From the NCBI GenBank assembly GCA_002422785.1, contig DITK01000002.1, positions 1 through 40,038 of the forward strand: DNA of 40,038 bases, written 5' to 3'. Position 1 is the first letter of the stretch. Every line of letters starts with the position of its first letter. This DNA is from Francisellaceae bacterium UBA6186 (GTDB lineage Bacteria; Pseudomonadota; Gammaproteobacteria; UBA6186; Azoamicaceae). A program made the translations under genes and the position numbers. The notes beneath the pieces were generated by a model that did not search any database, had not been told where the DNA came from, and saw only the letters and a program-made list of their open reading frames with translations. Below are positions 25,436 to 32,413 of the stretch, piece after piece.

Positions 25436-26518
25436 CTATGAACAATCATCAATTCTAAATGACAACATCATATTGTCATTTGGTAAGTTAAACTCATAAA
25501 CAAGTAATTCACAACCGTTATTCATGATCTCTATTTTATGTAGATTTAAATTAGAATCCCAGGATAACTTAAATCTTGGCAAATTAATATCTATTCGGCA
25601 ATTGTCTAATACTGTATGGCGACTTTTAAATTTAACATCGATTTTATTAGTCATTATTTTTGTGTTGAAAACATTGTCTGAACTTTTTTTATGCCCTATT
25701 TTATAAATTATTGGCTCCAACTTTATATCCTCGTGCATTATTATTATATAATTATAATATAAAAAAAAATTAGCTATACGTTGCTCGCTAGTTAATATTT
25801 TTAATACTGAACTGTTCTCGCAATCTTGTTGATTGGCATAAATTACTTTAATAAAATCTTGTGATTTATTGTTATCTAGATTGTTTTCTCTGGCATGTAC
25901 ATATATTATATATTGCAATTGAAATTTGGAATTGTCAGAATTATTGTTTGTTATATTAAACATATCATTTGCAACAACATAATTTATATTTTCCTGACCA
26001 GAGCTTTGCAAAAATAATTTATTAGTGGCAACATCGTATCTCCATAAACAATTTTGCGGATCCAAAAAAAATACTTGATCAACTTTGCCGACCCCAAACA
26101 AATCAACAAGTTGTAGTTGATGTAAATCAACATCATGACTTTGTAAAAGCATTTCAAAATATAATGTATTTTGTTTTTTCAAATTTAAATCAACAGATAT
26201 CAAGGCACGAGCACCCCAATATCCATATGGTTGTTGATCTATATTAATTTGATGAATATTTATACCATGATCACATAAAAAAGATAAATCATCTGGTAAA
26301 AATCCAACTTTTTGCCATAATTTAATCTGTGAATTTGCTATTTCAGTCAATTTTGCATTGATATTTAGTTGTTTGTTATGTGTTTCTTGTTCATTGTTAA
26401 ATATTTTTTTATAAGTAAAAACCCTATCTATTTCTATTATAATAATTAACAATGCCAATTTCATGACAACCAAAACCAATAGCATGTTAATGGATGCTTT
26501 TTTAACTAGCTTGCCCAT
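25436..26518 (-). CDS. PilX-position protein with a PilY1-like propeller motif
   Basis: 360-residue membrane-anchored protein, third gene of a PilV/PilW/PilX-like operon. The N-terminal helix (about 10-30) sits where PilX has its hydrophobic segment, again without a prepilin leader. Residues 133-165 read LHQLQLVDLFGVGKVDQVFF and then LDPQNCLWRYDVA, which matches the PilY1 C-terminal pattern (D-x-x-G-x-G-x-x-D-x-V/I-Y/F...G/D-x-L-W-R-F/Y-D) seen in its beta-propeller. The remainder is beta-rich and unrecognised. It overlaps the PilW-like gene by 17 bases. Full PilY1 proteins exceed 1000 residues, so this would be a heavily reduced or fused tip protein. The call is inferential. Confidence 0.5.
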   Translation of the reverse strand: MGKLVKKASINMLLVLVVMKLALLIIIIEIDRVFTYKKIFNNEQETHNKQLNINAKLTEIANSQIKLWQKVGFLPDDLSFLCDHGINIHQINIDQQPYGYWGARALISVDLNLKKQNTLYFEMLLQSHDVDLHQLQLVDLFGVGKVDQVFFLDPQNCLWRYDVATNKLFLQSSGQENINYVVANDMFNITNNNSDNSKFQLQYIIYVHARENNLDNNKSQDFIKVIYANQQDCENSSVLKILTSEQRIANFFLYYNYIIIMHEDIKLEPIIYKIGHKKSSDNVFNTKIMTNKIDVKFKSRHTVLDNCRIDINLPRFKLSWDSNLNLHKIEIMNNGCELLVYEFNLPNDNMMLSFRIDDCS

Positions 26519-27455
26519 TATTTTTAACTTCTATGCCGGTGACAAAATTTTGCTCTATAACTTTATTTTTAAATAATAATTTAATCAATATATATTCATT
26601 AAATATCCATCCTAAATTTGACGCATTAACCAGCTGAATATTAGAATCGTGCATTAATACTTGCACTAATAAATTATCTATATTATCTAAAATGGCTTCT
26701 GCACGATTGCGGCTTAAATCATCCATATACAAACTATATACTTCGCTATTTTTATATCTATAATTTTTAGCAATATAAAATGCCACACACTTTACTCTAA
26801 AAACTTCAGCTCCACTCTGAAATTTTTTCACAAAATTATTGGTAGTATTAAATGGTTTATCATGTATTAATTTTTTATCAATCATATCAGACAAAATAAA
26901 TCTTTGTATGAACTTTGAATCGGCGACAATCATATGATCCCCAGCCGCAAATACATTTTGCTGCAATGCAATTGTTAATGGGCTACTATACTCTGGCATG
27001 TCTTCTGTTAAATACGTAACTTTTTCCGGAATATCATAAATCAACAACACATCGGTACTATCTTTTATTTTATGATTAATTATTTTATCTAAAATTTTAT
27101 CTGGCACAAAATTTTTACAACTGGCAACTGTCGCCTTACAGACAGCAATCGGTGCTTTAGGTATAATGTGTGCTTTGTGTGAAATTGGTATGCTGGTATA
27201 CTGATGCAGCGGCAAAGTGCTCAATAGCCCTTTATACCCAGATCGATTAACTTGAGTTCTCAAATAAAAATCAGCAATATTTTGATTGTATAACACCTGT
27301 ATTTGTTGCGCTATTTTAAATGACTGTTTTTTTACCACGCTATATATCTCGAACAAAATTAGTATAATTATGCTACTTATTAATACCGATATTAACAATT
27401 GTTCTAAGCTGGTTGCAGTATATTTTTTAATGCTATCTATTCTTTTTTTTGTCAT
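26502..27455 (-). CDS. Divergent PilW-like minor pilin
   Basis: 317-residue protein with PilW architecture. ATSLEQLLISVLISSIIILILFEIY (about 14-38) replaces the prepilin segment GFSLIELMVAL, keeping the +5 Glu in SLEQLL but with the leader glycine changed. DFYLRTQVNRSGYKG stands for the PilW RxDIRMAGYxG segment. PIAVCKATVASC and TDVLLIYD follow as in PilW, then a GDHMIVADSKFIQRFIL strand and VYSLYMDDLSRNRAEAILDNIDNLLVQ near the NVEDLQ position. Its ends overlap both neighbours. PilW normally joins PilV, PilX and PilY1 in the priming complex at the pilus tip. Confidence 0.65.
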   Translation of the reverse strand: MTKKRIDSIKKYTATSLEQLLISVLISSIIILILFEIYSVVKKQSFKIAQQIQVLYNQNIADFYLRTQVNRSGYKGLLSTLPLHQYTSIPISHKAHIIPKAPIAVCKATVASCKNFVPDKILDKIINHKIKDSTDVLLIYDIPEKVTYLTEDMPEYSSPLTIALQQNVFAAGDHMIVADSKFIQRFILSDMIDKKLIHDKPFNTTNNFVKKFQSGAEVFRVKCVAFYIAKNYRYKNSEVYSLYMDDLSRNRAEAILDNIDNLLVQVLMHDSNIQLVNASNLGWIFNEYILIKLLFKNKVIEQNFVTGIEVKNNGQAS

Positions 27456-27738
27456 ATGGATATGCTAAAAATAGATCCGTACATAAATTTTTGTTATTGT
27501 AGGCAGCATAACAAGTAGCAACATTACGATTTGCAACAAAATATTTAGCTATGGAATTTAGATTCGATAAACAATATATTATATCGATTAAAAAAATATT
27601 TACAGATAGAACACAGCAGCTTAAAATTAGTATTGATATAATTGATTCCCAAATAGTAAATGCTTGATTTTTTAATTTTTTAACAATTGTTATTATCGAC
27701 ATAGCTATAAATATACCTATTCTCATAAAATAAAACAT
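27433..27738 (-). CDS. Short PilV-like minor pilin
   Basis: 101-residue protein, first gene of the minor-pilin-like operon. KLKNQAFTIWESIISILILS (about 22-41) is a type IV prepilin N-terminus: basic leader, small residue before Phe, Thr at +2 and Glu at +5 (FTIWE), with Ala in place of the usual Gly at -1. The globular part is very short, ending about 55 residues after the helix, against about 150-180 residues in PilV. The first ATG at 27738 gives a long leader; an ATG at 27702 (codon 13) is also possible. It overlaps the PilW-like gene by 23 bases. The position before the PilW-like gene supports PilV. Confidence 0.6.
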   Translation of the reverse strand: MFYFMRIGIFIAMSIITIVKKLKNQAFTIWESIISILILSCCVLSVNIFLIDIIYCLSNLNSIAKYFVANRNVATCYAAYNNKNLCTDLFLAYPYDKKKNR

Positions 27739-27754
27739 GGCAAAAATTATGTTA

Positions 27755-27783
27755 TTTACATTAGGATAAATCCATAATAAACT
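27755..27783 (+). promoter_or_regulatory. Candidate promoter of erpA
   Basis: TTTACA (27755-27760) and TAAACT (27778-27783) are 17 bases apart and lie just upstream of erpA, in the 77-base divergent spacer with the PilV-like gene. The -10 box is weak. No obvious IscR site was seen. Confidence 0.35.
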
Positions 27784-27815
27784 ATTAAAAATATAATTAA
27801 TTTGGTAAAAAAATT

Positions 27816-28172
27816 ATGAATACAGCAAATGTTTTGGCTTCTACAACAAAAATGATAACTATCACCCCAGCAGCTAAAGATAGAGTTTTAGAATTATTAT
27901 CCAACACCCTAAATTTAAATCTAAAATTACGTGTATATGTGGAAGGCGGAGGTTGTTCTGGTTTTGAATATTGTTTTGCATTTGAAGAACAATTGGCAGA
28001 TGATATTTTAATTCAAGATCAAAATGTTGAAGTTATTATAGATCCTATTAGTTTAAACTATTTAAATGGTGCAACTTTAGACTATAAAAAAACTTTAACA
28101 GAATCTTGTTTTGTTATACAAAACCCCAATGCTAAAGCTACGTGTGAATGTGAAAAATCTTTTTGTTGCTAG
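27816..28172 (+). CDS. erpA: Iron-sulfur cluster insertion protein ErpA
   Basis: A-type carrier that delivers Fe-S clusters to apoproteins, 118 residues. The three cluster cysteines are present: Cys47 in GGGCSGF, and Cys110/Cys112 in ATCECEKS. KLRVYVEGGGCSGFEYCFAFE, IDPISLNYLNGATLDY and a final NPNAKATCEC are closer to ErpA than to IscA. Extra cysteines at 53, 98, 117 and 118 are unusual; the tail is FCC rather than FSI or similar. It is monocistronic. Ferredoxin, ETF and other Fe-S or redox proteins in the window are possible clients. Confidence 0.9.
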   Translation: MNTANVLASTTKMITITPAAKDRVLELLSNTLNLNLKLRVYVEGGGCSGFEYCFAFEEQLADDILIQDQNVEVIIDPISLNYLNGATLDYKKTLTESCFVIQNPNAKATCECEKSFCC

Positions 28173-28224
28173 ATTGTAAAATTCAGGGTGGACAACCAAA
28201 GGGCTTGCTAAGAAAGCAAATCTT

Positions 28225-28398
28225 TTATAACTGTTTTAAATTTCTAAAATTTTTTAGTGCCAGATCTGCTAATTTTGTCGTCATATTTTCTGGTTCCTGG
28301 TTTAAAGGACTATTTAATAGTCCTTTGGTTCTATCGTATAGATTAGTTAATAATTTTGGATTATGATAATTAATAAAATTATCGATATTAATTCTCAT
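28225..28398 (-). CDS. Small ORF of 57 codons downstream of the Uma2 gene
   Basis: A minus-strand frame starts at 28398 (or one codon earlier, 28401) inside the end of the Uma2 gene and runs to 28225. It begins MRINIDNFINYHNPKLLTNL and ends LADLALKNFRNLKQL. Residue use is that of a normal soluble helical protein in this genome, and the overlap with the gene upstream suggests coupling. No ribosome site is clear and no family is recognised. It contains the 9-bp hairpin AAAGGACTA / TAGTCCTTT (28304-28326). It may be a real small protein or the tail of a lost gene. Confidence 0.4.
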   Translation of the reverse strand: MRINIDNFINYHNPKLLTNLYDRTKGLLNSPLNQEPENMTTKLADLALKNFRNLKQL

Positions 28399-28966
28399 CA
28401 TTGTCTGGTAGCCACAAATTAGCTAGATTAAGTTCTATAGCATCAAACGGTGCAGCACGAACCAGTTGATTACCTTCAAAAGCATTAAGCAACATCCATT
28501 TTTGATCTTCTCTTAGATAAATTTCTAATGTCTTTTGGTCAGGATTAACTAACCACACATAATCTACTTTAGCTTTAGCATAAATAGGAAGTTTTTTAAC
28601 TCGGTCTATTCCAGCGGTCTTTTTAGAAAGAACTTCGCAAACCCAATTAGGGACAATTTCAAAATATGCTTTTGATGTAGGAAGCATAGGAACCAGTTCT
28701 TTTTTCCAGCCAGCAAGATCGGGAACAATAACATCTGAACTAAAATGAATTTCTGGTTCAAATAAAATCCACCAACCACCAGGACCATCACCACCTTGAT
28801 CAAAAGGATTGAATATTGCCCCACCTAACGCTGATGCGCTCCTAGCATGCCTAGGACCAGGACGAGGAGTAACAATTAATTCACCATTAATAATTTCTCC
28901 AATTAAATGTTCCGGTAAGGCTAAGATATCATTATAATGTGCAAATTTTTTTGCTTCTGTACCCAT
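28388..28966 (-). CDS. Uma2-family PD-(D/E)XK nuclease-like protein
   Basis: Uma2 (DUF820) family, 192 residues, restriction-endonuclease fold. The pattern is complete: YELIGEIINGELIV-type start (HLIGEIINGELIV), PRPGPRHARSASALGGAI, VIVPDLAGW with the first aspartate, VPNWVCEVLSKKT with the E-x-x-S/x-K region, and KLPIYAKAKVDYVWLVNPDQKTLEIY. Members are spread by horizontal transfer and their role is uncertain. The start has a very good ribosome site, AGAGGAT. It opens a cluster of decayed mobile genes. Confidence 0.88.
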   Translation of the reverse strand: MGTEAKKFAHYNDILALPEHLIGEIINGELIVTPRPGPRHARSASALGGAIFNPFDQGGDGPGGWWILFEPEIHFSSDVIVPDLAGWKKELVPMLPTSKAYFEIVPNWVCEVLSKKTAGIDRVKKLPIYAKAKVDYVWLVNPDQKTLEIYLREDQKWMLLNAFEGNQLVRAAPFDAIELNLANLWLPDNDEN

Positions 28967-29069
28967 AAAGATCCTCTTTTAACTATAATTATACTTCTAA
29001 AATACTAGCTATTACATGTTAAAATTATAATGTATTAAATTACAACATATAATATCGACTATCGTGTAA

Positions 29070-29405
29070 TTAAGCATAGTTATCTGATGCTGGGATCCAA
29101 CGATATAAAGTTGGAATAGATATACCAAGATTACGTGCTACATCTTTTGGCAACGAACCAGAAGCAAGCAATCTTTTTGCAGATTCTATTTTGCTACTGG
29201 TCATCTTGCGCTTTCGTCCACCAATTCTTCCTTGTACTTTAGCAGCAGCTAGACTAGCTTTGGTTCTTTCGGCAATTAATTCTCTTTCCATTTGAGCAAG
29301 ACTTGCCATCATATGAAAAAAGAAGCTGCCAGATGGTGTGGCGGTATCTACATTATCTGTAAGGCTTTTAAATTGTTGGCACTTGTAAATTCTTCTTATT
29401 CTCAA
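29070..29405 (-). pseudogene. C-terminal part of a serine resolvase/recombinase
   Basis: From about residue 12 the frame is the end of a Tn3-type resolvase: FKSLTDNVDTATPSGSFFFHMMASLAQMERELIAERT (catalytic-domain end and long helix E), then GRIGGRKRKMTSSKIESAKRLLASG and a helix-turn-helix, KDVARNLGISIPTLYRWIPAS. The N-terminal roughly 75 residues, including the catalytic serine, are missing; the first 11 residues are unrelated. It cannot recombine DNA but its helix-turn-helix could still bind. It is a remnant, close to the SDR stub and a probable Tn3 transposase tail. Confidence 0.88.
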
Positions 29406-29570
29406 AACCGATTTTAGTATAAGGTATTAAGAAAACAATTTCAAGAATGGTTTTCAAGAGGACCCAAGCCCATTAAATCCGTTAAAATCTGGGTGGCCAA
29501 TTTTTGTTCTCGCAGTAAGCAAAATCAATCTTTTTTATTGTGCGTACATGCTTACTGGATTGCTTCGCTG
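29406..29570. other. Non-coding decayed DNA with an inverted repeat
   Basis: No gene is seen between the resolvase remnant and the SDR stub. A perfect 9-bp inverted repeat, CAGTAAGCA (29513-29521) and TGCTTACTG (29549-29557), lies here, directly next to the GC-richer palindromic unit. The rest shows no coding pattern. Confidence 0.5.
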
Positions 29571-29590
29571 CTACGCAGCTCGCAATGACG
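29555..29590. repeat. Palindromic intergenic repeat unit
   Basis: A GC-rich island in AT-rich DNA: ATTGC (29559-29563) pairs with GCAAT (29582-29586), and inside it GCTGC pairs with GCAGC. The phrase GGATTGCTTCGCTGC...GCAATGACG closely resembles the dispersed palindromic repeats (of the CGTCATTGCGAG...CGAAGCAATCC type) found in many intracellular and other bacterial genomes. Only one copy is in this window. Confidence 0.65.
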
Positions 29591-29660
29591 AATGGTCAAA
29601 ACAATCATAAGTGCCTCGTCTTCTACGACTACCACCTGTTACTAGAATTACTTTATTCAT
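29571..29660 (-). pseudogene. N-terminal stub of a short-chain dehydrogenase
   Basis: The frame starts MNKVILVTGGSR, the classic N-terminus of a classical SDR (beta-1 strand and the start of the TGxxxGxG cofactor motif). After SR it turns into RRRGTYDCF and stops at a TAG inside the palindromic repeat. The Rossmann glycine motif is never completed. This is the 5' stub of a gene whose body has been replaced by repeat and resolvase-remnant DNA. Confidence 0.6.
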
Positions 29661-29663
29661 AAA

Positions 29664-30261
29664 CTATAAGTAAAGTTTATACTCAAATGTATCTAAGGCC
29701 TTTTGATCTGAAAATGGTTCTATTGCTGTCTTGTGATTCCAGGCGCTGTTTACAAGATAACCAGGAAACGTTTGTATACTATTATTAAAAGCTTCGATAT
29801 TTTTATTGAAGATAGCGATTGCTGCTGCAATATTTTCTTGTTGCTTGGCAATTTCTTGCATAAAATTTTGCATTAAACTTGAAGTTTTTAAATCCGGATA
29901 ATTTTCTAATGCTATTTTAATGCCTTTTATCAATGATAGTGTTTGATCTTCTACTTCTTTAAGTAGTTTTATTGTTAAGCTCATCGACTTTTATGTCATT
30001 AATACAAGTTCTTAATGTGGTAATTTTTATTTGCAAATCACGCTCATATTCCTGGTAGTCTTTTAGAGCTTCTTCTATATTTGGAAGAATATTATTTTTT
30101 TGTCTTTCATAGGTAATAACATCTGCCCAGGCACGAACAACAGAGTTTCTGTTTTTTGCTATCGCATTGTAACAAACAATAGCAATAATACAAAAACCTA
30201 AACCAAAGATAACCACCATCCAAAACAATAGTGTCATAACCGCAAAAAATGCTGATCCCAT
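29664..30261 (-). pseudogene. LemA-family protein, split by a frameshift
   Basis: Two overlapping frames together give one full LemA protein. The first (29959-30261) has the membrane helix (about 10-30) and YNAIAKNRNSVVRAWADVITYERQKNNILPNIEEALKDYQEYE. The second (29664-29984) has the LemA second half, with YPDLKTSSLMQNFMQEIAKQQENIAAAIAIFNKNIEAFNNSIQTFPG. The join falls at the AAAA run at 29967-29970 (minus strand AATAAAACT), where skipping one A turns LNNK directly into LLKEVED. It may be a true disruption, a sequencing indel or a slippage site. It precedes nothing functional downstream and follows the DUF3137 gene by 11 bases, its usual partner. Confidence 0.85.
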
Positions 30262-30272
30262 ACTTTTCTCCT

Positions 30273-31299
30273 TTACATGTGTTCATGGTACTGTTTTAAA
30301 AAATTCATAAACTCTAGTACCTTATATAGTTTAGTTTGATCTAAGTTGTTTTTAATTTCATTTTCAAACAAATCTAATTGATCTATACCGTATTGCCTAC
30401 TGCAGTTTAGCAACTCGTTGTCAGGAGTCGACAATGCTAAGAAACCACAAGGCGAAAGTTCAATGTCAAGTTCTGGAAAAGTCTCATAAAGCTTTTCAAT
30501 TATCTCTATGACTTTGGGTTGCAAAAATATAGCAATCGCTTGCTCGCAATCTGTGTAGATCTTAAATTTTTTGTTAAAAGAGATAGATGAGGTTTTCCAT
30601 TTAATAAATTTTTGCAATTTTAAAATCATTTTGTAATTGAATATTTTAATAAAATGTTTGGTATTAAATGGTATAATTATCCCGTAAAGATCATAATGAT
30701 AGTAAGTTGTATTAGAACTATTGTTCCCATTGACATCCCTAGAAGTTGAGGTATGTTCATCAATATAATGAAAATTAAAATAATGGTAAGCTAATTTATC
30801 TTTATAGTTGCCTTTAATGTACTTGATTAATTCACTAAAATGATTTCCTTGACGAAATATAAAAAACATCAATTCAAAATTTTTTAATAATTTTTTTTTG
30901 TCGCTAATATCAAAAACAAGATTATTCTCTAAAGCTACTTTTTTTAAAACAATTGAGTCTGATATTTTTTTTGTATATGTTATTTTTCTAAAAATACCCA
31001 TACCATATATAACAGAGACTACTATAAAAGTAAAATTAACCCAAAATAAACATTCTAATGCTTCAAAAGATACTCGCCCCATAGAAGCATCAAATAAAAT
31101 CACACCCACAAAAAAAAATGAACCCTACGAAACATACGTAACATATACCAAACCCTTCATTTTTAAAGTTTAAATTTAATGATCTGATAAACTTAAATAT
31201 ATTAAATAGTTCTTTAGAATTGTTCGATGATTCAATTTTTTCTTCTATAATTTCCAAAGCAACTTGTAATGAAATACCTTTTATCATAAATAAATTCAA
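30273..31299 (-). pseudogene. DUF3137-like membrane protein, split by a frameshift
   Basis: Frequent operon partner of LemA. The C-terminal frame (30273-31109) has two membrane helices, then the DUF3137-like features IIIPFNTKHF, a KFKIYTDCEQAIAIFLQPKVIEIIEKLYE block (where the family has a YDD/E-ARYILT pattern) and IELSPCGFLALS. The N-terminal frame (31090-31299) adds a soluble helical head and the first part of a membrane helix. The join is a run of nine A (31110-31118; nine T on the coding strand): with eight, FVGFIFF runs straight into VGVILFDASMG. The full product would be about 341 residues. Same interpretations as for lemA. Confidence 0.65.
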
Positions 31300-31454
31300 T
31301 TTAAAATTTCTTCGTCAATTGTTTGATTCTCCTGCCTTAATTTATTAATACCAATCGACATCATTTGAATATTATATAGCGTCACCATATTAGTAACAAG
31401 ATGATTATATTTAATAAATTTCCTTTTATGCTGCCAGCCCAAACAATTTATTAA
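31296..31454 (-). pseudogene. Probable tail fragment of a Tn3-family transposase
   Basis: An open minus-strand stretch of about 52 codons without a good start. It includes NHLVTNMVTLYNIQMMSIGI followed by NKLRQENQTIDEEILN and a stop. This fits the C-terminal helix of Tn3 TnpA (L-x-L-V-x-N-x-V-x-x-W/Y-N-x-x-x-x-x-x-x-x-x-L-R-x-x-G/N-x-x-x-x-D-E), which in intact enzymes continues with LSPxxxxHIN. Here it stops before that. With a Tn3-type resolvase tail 2 kb away on the same strand it suggests a decayed Tn3-like element. Confidence 0.4.
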
Positions 31455-31533
31455 TTAATTTATTTTGGGCGCAAAGTTGAAAATTTCTAATTTAGTAATA
31501 AACATAATTCAGGATTAACGACTCAATAGTTTG
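31455..31533. other. Short non-coding spacer before sfsA end
   Basis: AT-rich spacer between the transposase-like remnant and the sfsA stop. No terminator hairpin with U-tract, gene or repeat is apparent. Confidence 0.4.
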
Positions 31534-32247
31534 CTAAGATTGTAAAATAATAGAAGACACTATGGGTATTTTGGTATTTAATTCTATTTCTTGAACAGAA
31601 ATCGTAGCTTTATAGGCAACAATTTCTATCCCATTATTTATTGCATGTGAAATTTTTTGACTATAGGTTGGATTTATTTTTTCGGCAAACTTTAATGTTT
31701 TAGCACCAGAATGCAATATACAATATACTAGCATAGCACGATAGCCTTGTTTCTTTCTTAACATTAAATAATCTAAATTAGTATCAACAGATTTATTAAT
31801 CAGGGGAAACAAAGCTTCTTGTTGTTCGTTAGCATAAATTACATGCTCTAGACAAATATAGCATTGATCTAAAAAATCTTTTTCTAGCGTCAATACGGTA
31901 ATACAATCTTGGTCATAATGACCATCTTGCTCAGTAATCTTGTAATCAGATAATTCTTCAATATAACCAAGCCTAATTGACTCTATAACTAACTTTTTTA
32001 ATATTTCAGGATTAATACCGACTAAAAAGCCATTATTAACCTCTACTAACTCTAGGGTGGGTAAACAATGATCCCCAGAAGGAGCTGAAAACCATAATTG
32101 AGTACCTAGTATGTCACAACCAGTCATAGGACCTAAATTAGGGCAACGCAACATAATTCGCCTTTTAGATTGTAAGATTACTTCCATTAGAAAGTTAATA
32201 GGACGCTTTAGTAATGTGGCTTCTATTAGTTGGCTGTGATATTTCAT
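31534..32247 (-). CDS. sfsA: SfsA-like protein with altered nuclease motif
   Basis: Sugar fermentation stimulation protein family, 237 residues, full length. MEVILQSKRRIMLRCPNLGPMTGCDILGTQLWFS matches the N-terminal OB-like part (HCPNTGAMTGC in E. coli), and LVYCILHSGAKTL...YSQKISHAINNGIEIVAYKATIS matches the C-terminus. The PD-(D/E)XK-like centre differs: RIDF is CITV (Thr117 for Asp) and YIEVKSV is YICLEHV (Cys132 for Glu, Glu134 for Lys). If SfsA acts as a nuclease-like enzyme, this copy should be inactive. It is divergent from dksA, its classical neighbour in gammaproteobacteria, although there the two are codirectional. Confidence 0.85.
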   Translation of the reverse strand: MKYHSQLIEATLLKRPINFLMEVILQSKRRIMLRCPNLGPMTGCDILGTQLWFSAPSGDHCLPTLELVEVNNGFLVGINPEILKKLVIESIRLGYIEELSDYKITEQDGHYDQDCITVLTLEKDFLDQCYICLEHVIYANEQQEALFPLINKSVDTNLDYLMLRKKQGYRAMLVYCILHSGAKTLKFAEKINPTYSQKISHAINNGIEIVAYKATISVQEIELNTKIPIVSSIILQS

Positions 32248-32413
32248 AACCTATTTTTCGGCAATAAAAAAATAAGCTTGACTATAAATTAGCTAATTTA
32301 GCTCGAATTGAATATATGTCTTATTGATATTTAATTAATATTTTGTTATAGATAATTTTTATTATATTTTTGTATTTTTTATATTATTTTAATTAATTAG
32401 GGATCAAATTCAC

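Noticed and set aside
28204..28226. Possible terminator after erpA (TTGCT...AGCAA then TTTT)
   Set aside because: The stem is only five base pairs and the T-run is short and interrupted; too weak to call.
28163..28366. 67-codon plus-strand frame overlapping the erpA end
   Set aside because: It begins inside the erpA stop region without a ribosome site and has Phe-rich shadow composition; the minus-strand 57-codon frame is more protein-like.
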